DNA of 64,000 nt from Flavobacterium gawalongense (GTDB lineage: Bacteria > Bacteroidota > Bacteroidia > Flavobacteriales > Flavobacteriaceae), in NCBI RefSeq assembly GCF_007097265.1, contig NZ_VJZP01000012.1, positions 28,747 to 92,746 on the forward strand. The letters are read 5' to 3'. This document shows positions 58,515 through 64,000 of this stretch, one piece after another. Under the pieces are notes generated by a model. It worked only from the letters and a program-made list of their open reading frames with translations. It had not been told where the DNA came from and made no database searches. How positions within the stretch are numbered: the stretch's first letter is position 1; each line of letters starts with the position of its first letter. Both the position numbers and the translations under genes were made by a program.

Positions 58515-59177
58515 TTATTTCAAATTCTCCAAAAAATACCGTTCTTCTATTCTTTTGATGTCTTTTATGGAATTCTTGGCCCAAGCCAATCTTTTTACTA
58601 AAATTTCATTTTCGGATAAATGCCAATCAATGTTTGAATTGCGTAATCGATTCGTCAAATTTTGAATAATTATCGCAGCTGAAACCGAGATATTCAAGCT
58701 CTCTGTAAAACCAACCATGGGAATTTTCAGAAAACCATCGGCGCGTTGTAAAATTTCTTCAGACAACCCGTCTCTTTCTGTTCCAAAAAATAAAGTGCTT
58801 GGTTTCGAAATATCAAAATCTTCCAACAAACAATCATTTTCATGTGGTGTGGTAGCAATGATTTGATACCCTTTACTTTTTAAGGTATCCACACAGTTCG
58901 TAATACTGTCGAAAGTGTTGATGTCAACCCATTTTTGAGCGCCCATTGCAATTTCTTTATCGATACTTTTACCATAACGCTGCTCGATAACGTTCAATTC
59001 CTGAATTCCAAAAATCTCACAACTGCGCATTACTGCACTCGTATTGTGCATCTGGAAAATATCTTCTACGGCAATGGTAAAATGATTGGTTCTGTTTTGT
59101 AATACTTTCAGAAATTTTTCTTTTCGATTATCGGTCAGGATATTTTCGAGAAAATTAAGATAATCGATATCAATCAT
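58515..59177 (-). CDS. TrmH-family (SPOUT) RNA 2'-O-methyltransferase
   Basis: 220 residues. SPOUT motifs are in order: MHNTSAVMRSCEIFGI with the Arg of motif 1, TLFFGTERDGLSEEIL of motif 2, and IPMVGFTESLNISVSAAI of motif 3, which together form the knotted SAM site. It is close to TrmH, which methylates Gm18 of tRNAs, but the C-terminal extension is short, so the exact target is open. The last 125 bp short of the final two codons are duplicated at 50925, marking it as the insertion target of the neighbouring island; the gene itself remains complete. Confidence 0.88.
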   Translation of the reverse strand: MIDIDYLNFLENILTDNRKEKFLKVLQNRTNHFTIAVEDIFQMHNTSAVMRSCEIFGIQELNVIEQRYGKSIDKEIAMGAQKWVDINTFDSITNCVDTLKSKGYQIIATTPHENDCLLEDFDISKPSTLFFGTERDGLSEEILQRADGFLKIPMVGFTESLNISVSAAIIIQNLTNRLRNSNIDWHLSENEILVKRLAWAKNSIKDIKRIEERYFLENLK

Positions 59178-59235
59178 TGTGGGTTATTTTTTTGGCAAAA
59201 ATACTAAAAAAGAGTAGCTTAAAATAAATATAGTA

Positions 59236-59339
59236 ATTTTGTCATTTCGACGAAGGAGAAATCACATAACGAGAGCAACAAATATGATTTGTTTCACCTG
59301 TTCACTTCGTTCGAGTCTCCTTCGTCGAAATGACAAAAT
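59236..59339. repeat. Perfect 24-bp inverted repeat (GTCATTTCGACGAAGGAGA type)
   Basis: The arms at 59236-59259 and 59316-59339 are perfect reverse complements, separated by 56 bases. It lies between divergent TrmH-like and sirtuin genes. Similar palindromes are frequent in flavobacterial intergenic DNA. Confidence 0.8.
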
Positions 59340-59356
59340 AATGAAAAAAAAATTCC

Positions 59357-60049
59357 ATGAAAAAGAAATTAGTGGTTTTGACCGGAGCTGGAATTAGTGC
59401 CGAAAGTGGTATTAAAACCTTTCGGGACAGTGATGGATTATGGGAAGGCCATAACGTCATGGATGTGGCAACTCCCGAAGGTTGGCATAAAAACCCGGCT
59501 TTAGTACTCGATTTTTATAATCAAAGACGAAAACAACTCAAAGAAGTAGAACCTAATTTAGGCCATCAAATTCTAGCTGAATTAGAAAATCATTTTGACG
59601 TATATATTATCACACAAAATGTAGATGATTTACATGAACGTGCCGGAAGCTCCAATGTGTTGCACTTACATGGAGAATTATTGAAAGTGAGAAGTTCTAA
59701 AAATGTAAATTATATTCTGGATTGGCAAGACGATTTGAATTTTGGAGATTTAGATGACAATCAAAACCAACTGCGCCCGCATATCGTTTGGTTTGGTGAG
59801 GAAGTACCTGCACTTGATGAAGCAATTGCAATAACACAAAAAGCAGATTATTTTGCTGTCATCGGGACTTCTTTGCAAGTATATCCTGCTGCAGGATTAA
59901 TAGATTTTACAAATCCAGAAACACCTATTTATTATATTGATCCCAAACCTACAAAAATTCCAAATCTGCGAAATCTATTGGATGTGATTCCTGAAGTGGC
60001 ATCTGAAGGAATGAAAATACTAAAAAAGAAGCTTACCGAGTTTATTTAA
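59357..60049 (+). CDS. cobB: NAD-dependent protein deacylase (sirtuin, CobB-like)
   Basis: 230 residues. Sirtuin motifs: GAGISAESGIKTFRD (NAD binding), TQNVDDLHERAG and HLHGELL with the catalytic His. FYNQRRKQL carries the Tyr-x-x-Arg pair known to favour succinyl or malonyl lysine, as in CobB/SIRT5. The four Cys of the structural zinc site are absent, as in some short bacterial sirtuins. It is monocistronic, next to purB. It removes acyl groups from lysines using NAD. Confidence 0.92.
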   Translation: MKKKLVVLTGAGISAESGIKTFRDSDGLWEGHNVMDVATPEGWHKNPALVLDFYNQRRKQLKEVEPNLGHQILAELENHFDVYIITQNVDDLHERAGSSNVLHLHGELLKVRSSKNVNYILDWQDDLNFGDLDDNQNQLRPHIVWFGEEVPALDEAIAITQKADYFAVIGTSLQVYPAAGLIDFTNPETPIYYIDPKPTKIPNLRNLLDVIPEVASEGMKILKKKLTEFI

Positions 60050-60084
60050 AAAACCATTCGTTTTCTAATTTGTCACGAAAGGTT

Positions 60085-60092
60085 TATATTTG
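60085..60092 (+). promoter_or_regulatory. TATATTTG -7 box of purB
   Basis: TATATTTG 25 bases before the purB start fits TAnnTTTG. TTTG at 60069-60072 is closer than the usual -33 spacing. Confidence 0.55.
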
Positions 60093-60117
60093 TGCCTTTC
60101 GAACAAACAACTAAACA

Positions 60118-61464
60118 ATGACTACTTTAAACGAATTGAATGCTATATCGCCAATCGACGGAAGATATAGAAACAAGACTATTTCGCTGGCTCCATTTTT
60201 CTCTGAAGAAGCTTTAATCAAATACCGCGTATTGGTTGAAATTGAATACTTTATTGCTTTGTGCGAAGTGCCGCTGCCACAACTTGCAGCTGTAAACCCG
60301 AATTTATTCGAAAGTTTACGTAACATCTATAAAAATTTCTCTACTGAAGATGCCCTTTGGATCAAAGAAACTGAAAAAGTAACCAACCACGATGTAAAAG
60401 CGGTGGAATACTTTATCAAAGATGCTTTTGAAAAATTAGGCTTATCAGAATATAAAGAGTTTATCCACTTTGGATTGACTTCTCAAGATATTAATAACAC
60501 GGCGATTCCTTTATCTACAAAAGAAGCTTTCGAGAAAGTGTACATGCCTTCTTTGATTACTTTAACTTCAAAATTGAAAGATTTAAGTGTGGAATGGAAG
60601 GACATTCCAATGCTTGCCCGTACACATGGACAACCAGCTTCTCCAACTCGTTTGGGTAAAGAAATTGGTGTTTTTGTAGAACGTTTAGAAGAACAAATGC
60701 GTTTGTTGTTCAACATTCCTTTTGCAGCTAAATTTGGCGGTGCAACAGGGAATTACAATGCACATCATGTGGCATACCCACAAATTGACTGGAGAAAATT
60801 CGGAGGGAAATTTGTGGAAGAAAACCTTGGTTTACATCACTCCTTCCCTACTACCCAAATTGAACATTACGATCATTTCGCAGCATTTTTTGATGCATTA
60901 AAAAGAATTAATACTATAATCATTGATTTGGACCGAGATATTTGGACGTATGTTTCGATGGAATATTTCAAACAAAAAATCAAAGCGGGAGAAATAGGTT
61001 CATCCGCAATGCCACATAAAGTAAACCCAATTGATTTTGAAAATTCAGAAGGAAATTTAGGAATAGCCAATGCAATTTTTGAGCATTTATCAGCTAAATT
61101 ACCATTGTCAAGATTACAACGTGATTTGACGGATAGTACGGTTTTGAGAAATATTGGTGTACCAATGGGGCATACGCTAATCGCTTTTGAAGCTACTTTG
61201 AAAGGATTAAACAAATTGTTATTGAACGAACCAAAATTCCACGAAGATTTAGAGAAAAACTGGGCTGTTGTTGCCGAAGCGATTCAAACGATTTTACGTC
61301 GTGAAGCATATCCTAATCCTTATGAAGCATTGAAAGGATTGACAAGAACGAATGAAGCGATTGATAAAAAAGCGATTCACGGTTTTATAGCAACCTTAGA
61401 CGTTTCGGATGAAATTAAAGCAGAGTTGATGCAAATTACTCCAAGTAATTTCTTGGGAATATAA
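60118..61464 (+). CDS. purB: Adenylosuccinate lyase
   Basis: 448 residues, close to the usual bacterial length. It catalyses two fumarate-releasing steps in purine synthesis (SAICAR to AICAR, and adenylosuccinate to AMP). The family signature SSAMPHKVNPIDFENSEGN lies in the mobile loop with the catalytic Ser. The start SPIDGRYRNKT, HFGLTSQDINNTA and ARTHGQPASPTRLGKE are also characteristic. It has its own promoter box and a strong terminator, and is therefore monocistronic. Confidence 0.97.
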   Translation: MTTLNELNAISPIDGRYRNKTISLAPFFSEEALIKYRVLVEIEYFIALCEVPLPQLAAVNPNLFESLRNIYKNFSTEDALWIKETEKVTNHDVKAVEYFIKDAFEKLGLSEYKEFIHFGLTSQDINNTAIPLSTKEAFEKVYMPSLITLTSKLKDLSVEWKDIPMLARTHGQPASPTRLGKEIGVFVERLEEQMRLLFNIPFAAKFGGATGNYNAHHVAYPQIDWRKFGGKFVEENLGLHHSFPTTQIEHYDHFAAFFDALKRINTIIIDLDRDIWTYVSMEYFKQKIKAGEIGSSAMPHKVNPIDFENSEGNLGIANAIFEHLSAKLPLSRLQRDLTDSTVLRNIGVPMGHTLIAFEATLKGLNKLLLNEPKFHEDLEKNWAVVAEAIQTILRREAYPNPYEALKGLTRTNEAIDKKAIHGFIATLDVSDEIKAELMQITPSNFLGI

Positions 61465-61490
61465 GTTTTAAGAAATTATCCAAATTTGTA

Positions 61491-61534
61491 AAATCCCGTT
61501 GAAAAGAGAAAAAAAAATCTTTTCAACGGGATTT
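61491..61534 (+). terminator. purB terminator
   Basis: AAATCCCGTTGAAAAG pairs perfectly over 16 bp with 61519-61534, followed by T residues. Confidence 0.9.
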
Positions 61535-61650
61535 TTATTGTTTATAAGATTTTAAAAAAGACTATTTTAACTAAAAATACACTTTAAAAATTAAAGTTTT
61601 TTTATATCTTACCAATATACACAAAACCCTTAAAACACAAGTAAACGCCT

Positions 61651-63891
61651 ATGAATACAGCCGAAACAGTAGCAAACGCATCGCACCACTTACAGCCTCT
61701 AATTAGTGATTTAGGATTAATTCTGATGACAGCTGCCGTTGCAGTTTTGTTGTTTAAAAAAATAAAGCAACCGCTTGTCTTAGGATATTTGATTGCTGGA
61801 TTTTTGGCTGGAAATCATTTTGATTTTTTCCCTTCTGTAAAAGATATTAAAAGCGTAGAAGTTTGGGCAGAGATTGGAGTCATATTTTTATTATTTAGTT
61901 TAGGTTTGGAATTCAGTTTTAAGAAACTGATGAAAGTGGGTGGAACTGCTTCTATTACAGCTGTCACTCAAATTATTGCAATGGTTGCCATCGGCTATTT
62001 GGTCGGTCAATGGATTGGTTGGAAACCAATGGACAGTATCTTTTTAGGAGTTATCCTTTCGATTTCATCCACAACTATTATTCTAAAAACATTTGATGAA
62101 CTGGGAGTAAAAACCCAAAAATTTGCTGGAATTGTTATTGGTTCGCTCATTGTTCAGGATATTATCGCCATTTTAATGATGGTATTGCTTTCCACTATTG
62201 CGGTGAGTCAACAATTTTCAGGAGGTGAATTGCTTCAATCTGTTTTCAAACTGATCTTTTTCTTGACAATATGGTTTGTGGGTGGCATCTTTTTCATCCC
62301 GACTTTACTCAAAAAAGCAAAAAGCTTATTGACGGACGAAATGTTGTTAATCATCTCACTTGCTTTGTGCTTGATGATGGTAATTCTGGCAGCTAATGTA
62401 GGTTTTTCTCCCGCTTTAGGAGCTTTCATCATGGGATCCATCATTGCCGAAACGACTCAGGCAGAACACATCGAACATTTAGTTAAACCTGTTAAAGACC
62501 TATTCGGAGCTGTGTTTTTCGTATCCGTTGGTATGTTAATTAATCCAGATACATTGTCAAAATATGCTTTGCCTGTCGCTATTTTGACATTCGTAGTGAT
62601 TATAGGACAATCCATAAGTTCAACAATTGGTGCTTTACTTTCAGGACAACCGCTGAAACAATCGGTGCAAACCGGAATGAGTTTGTCGCAAATTGGGGAA
62701 TTCTCATTTATTATCGCAACACTGGGAATGACTCTGAATGTAACCAGTGATTTTCTCTATCCAATTGTAGTGGCTGTTTCAGCAGTGACCACTTTTACCA
62801 CCCCTTTTATGGTAAAATTCGCCACTCCATTTTCGGAATATCTGGAAAAGAAGTTGCCTCGAAAATGGACTAAAAAAATTGAACGTTATAGTGCCAATGC
62901 CCAATCCATCAAGTCAGTAAGCAACTGGCAAATAGTCGTACGCGCTTTTCTGACTCAAGTAATCATCCACTCCGTAATTATTGTTGCCATTATTCTAATT
63001 TCATCTAAATTTATTCTGCCATTAGTTAAAGGGTCTCAATTTGGAAATACATTTGGCGCGTTGATTACTTTAATAATAATATCTCCTTTTTTATGGGCAC
63101 TTTCATTGCGACGAGTTGCAGTAAAAGAAGTAGCCATTTTGAGGGAGGAACGCAAATATCGTGGCCCTGTCTTGATGATGATTTTACTGCGAATGCTACT
63201 AACCCTTTTTTACATCGGATTTTTATTAAATATCTTTTTCTCTCCCATAATCGCTTTTATAGCTTTGATTGCTGCTGTTGTTGTGTATTTTGTCTTTCCA
63301 AAAAAGTTAAATGCACAATACCACAAAATTGAAAATCACTTTCTTGAAAATTTAAATGCCAGAGAAATTATTAAAGCCAAAAGAAGCAGAAGCCATTTAA
63401 CACCTTGGGATGGCCACATGACCACTTTTGATATTGCGGCAACCTCCAATATTGCTGGAAAAACATTAGATGAATTACGAATTCGGGAAAAAATGGGAAT
63501 TAATATCGCTTTCATCAAACGTGGAGAGATCATGATTAATATTCCAAATAAAAATGAACGTTTGTTCCCTGGAGATGAAATTTGTGTCATTGGAACGGAT
63601 AACCAAGTCAAGGAATTTAAATCCTATTTACATCAAAATGAAATAGAAATTCCAGAAAAAGCTACTGAAACAGATATTATCTTAAAACAATTGGAACTCG
63701 ACGAAGAGGAGTTTATAGGTAAAAATATCAAGGATTCTCAATTACGGGAAAAAACAAAAGGTCTAATTGTAGGGATTGAAAGAAAAGGAAATCGGATTCT
63801 TAATCCTGAATCCAGTCTGATATTGGAGAAAAATGATATTCTTTGGGTGGTAGGCAGTAAAAAACTACTAACTACTTTTTTCAAAAATTAA
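61651..63891 (+). CDS. CPA2-family cation:proton antiporter (KefB/C-like) with RCK_C domains
   Basis: 746 residues. The first 420 residues are about 12-13 membrane helices of the CPA2 Na+/H+ exchanger fold (GYLIAGFLAGNHFDFFP, LFSLGLEFSFKKL, SIIAETTQAEHIEHLVKP, VSVGMLINPDTLS). A second hydrophobic block lies at about 430-560. The C-terminus has two RCK_C/TrkA-C-like modules (LDELRIREKMGINIAFIKRG, FPGDEICVIGTDNQ; then DSQLREKTKGLIVGIERKG, LEKNDILWVVGSKK), which sense ligands and gate transport. There is no RCK_N Rossmann domain as in KefC. It likely exchanges K+ or Na+ for protons. A 109-bp tail to the window end holds no gene. Confidence 0.9.
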   Translation: MNTAETVANASHHLQPLISDLGLILMTAAVAVLLFKKIKQPLVLGYLIAGFLAGNHFDFFPSVKDIKSVEVWAEIGVIFLLFSLGLEFSFKKLMKVGGTASITAVTQIIAMVAIGYLVGQWIGWKPMDSIFLGVILSISSTTIILKTFDELGVKTQKFAGIVIGSLIVQDIIAILMMVLLSTIAVSQQFSGGELLQSVFKLIFFLTIWFVGGIFFIPTLLKKAKSLLTDEMLLIISLALCLMMVILAANVGFSPALGAFIMGSIIAETTQAEHIEHLVKPVKDLFGAVFFVSVGMLINPDTLSKYALPVAILTFVVIIGQSISSTIGALLSGQPLKQSVQTGMSLSQIGEFSFIIATLGMTLNVTSDFLYPIVVAVSAVTTFTTPFMVKFATPFSEYLEKKLPRKWTKKIERYSANAQSIKSVSNWQIVVRAFLTQVIIHSVIIVAIILISSKFILPLVKGSQFGNTFGALITLIIISPFLWALSLRRVAVKEVAILREERKYRGPVLMMILLRMLLTLFYIGFLLNIFFSPIIAFIALIAAVVVYFVFPKKLNAQYHKIENHFLENLNAREIIKAKRSRSHLTPWDGHMTTFDIAATSNIAGKTLDELRIREKMGINIAFIKRGEIMINIPNKNERLFPGDEICVIGTDNQVKEFKSYLHQNEIEIPEKATETDIILKQLELDEEEFIGKNIKDSQLREKTKGLIVGIERKGNRILNPESSLILEKNDILWVVGSKKLLTTFFKN

Positions 63892-64000
63892 CACTAAATA
63901 AAGTATAGTGCAAATTATTGTTTTAGGTATAGGCACTTTGGTCGCACTTATTAAGTACTGATTTTATTGACATTTATTTATAATTTACCATCTTTCTTAT

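Noticed and set aside
58480..58665. A + strand frame over the TrmH 3' end
   Set aside because: It is antisense to a recognised gene and duplicated only because the 125-bp repeat is.

Overview
The window looks like chromosomal DNA of a Flavobacteriaceae bacterium (Bacteroidota), most likely Flavobacterium or a close relative. The signs are AT-rich DNA, TAnnTTTG -7 boxes in front of several genes, a large (1133-residue) SecA preceded by a DUF2795 gene, ABC-F and SDR genes of Bacteroidota type, and many lipoproteins with a Ser/Ala-Cys lipobox. This placement is inferred from sequence character; no marker such as rRNA lies in the window.

Layout. 1-3.5 kb: one end of a mobile element, with the C-terminus of a CHC2-type primase/helicase-like protein, an iteron-like repeat cluster, two overlapping tyrosine recombinase genes (the second has lost catalytic residues) and a GC-richer non-coding tail. 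3.5-7.5 kb (+ strand): two orphan Rhs toxin tips, each starting inside the Rhs core and each followed by immunity candidates (SUKH-ankyrin and a lipoprotein; a 158-residue unknown). 7.9-9.9 kb: a secreted DUF4412-like protein and a tyrosine recombinase bracketed by matching palindromes. 9.95-11.1 kb: a third, truncated toxin tip with an ankyrin immunity protein, abutting the antisense of a broken HTH regulator. 11.1-32.7 kb (- strand): a seven-gene Rhs operon: OmpH/Skp-like protein, lipoprotein, 1814-residue SpvB/Rhs-like shell protein, DUF11-type protein ending in YD-like sequence, LolA-like protein, a 3657-residue Rhs polymorphic toxin with thrombospondin-type Ca-binding repeats, and an 80-residue immunity candidate.

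32.7-50.9 kb is a mix of core genes (ABC-F ATPase, SDR oxidoreductase, methyltransferase, LolD-like ATPase, ATP-grasp enzyme, PduO-type cobalamin adenosyltransferase, DUF2795, secA) and small insertions: a serine hydrolase beside a group II intron 3' remnant, and a HepT/MntA (HEPN/MNT) toxin-antitoxin pair inserted at the 3' end of the SDR gene, which leaves a diverged 132-bp duplicate of that end.

51-58.6 kb is the most interesting part. It is a 7.6-kb island bounded by a perfect 125-bp direct repeat of the 3' end of a TrmH-family methyltransferase gene. It contains a 52-codon gene with the look of a RiPP precursor (Leu/Glu/Gln-rich leader, short hydrophobic Ser/Thr-rich tail). A hairpin attenuator follows, then a secreted carboxypeptidase-regulatory-domain protein, a fusion of an isoprenyl-diphosphate-synthase-like domain with a class II terpene-cyclase-like toroid (DADST motif), and an M50 protease carrying a PqqD-like domain. 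Divergently there are an XRE regulator and a glycosyltransferase-like protein with a C39-like tail. I read this as a candidate uncharacterised peptide natural-product system. 58.5-64 kb returns to core genes: TrmH-like methyltransferase, sirtuin, purB and a CPA2 antiporter. Dispersed palindromic repeats are scattered through the core region, some inside coding sequence.
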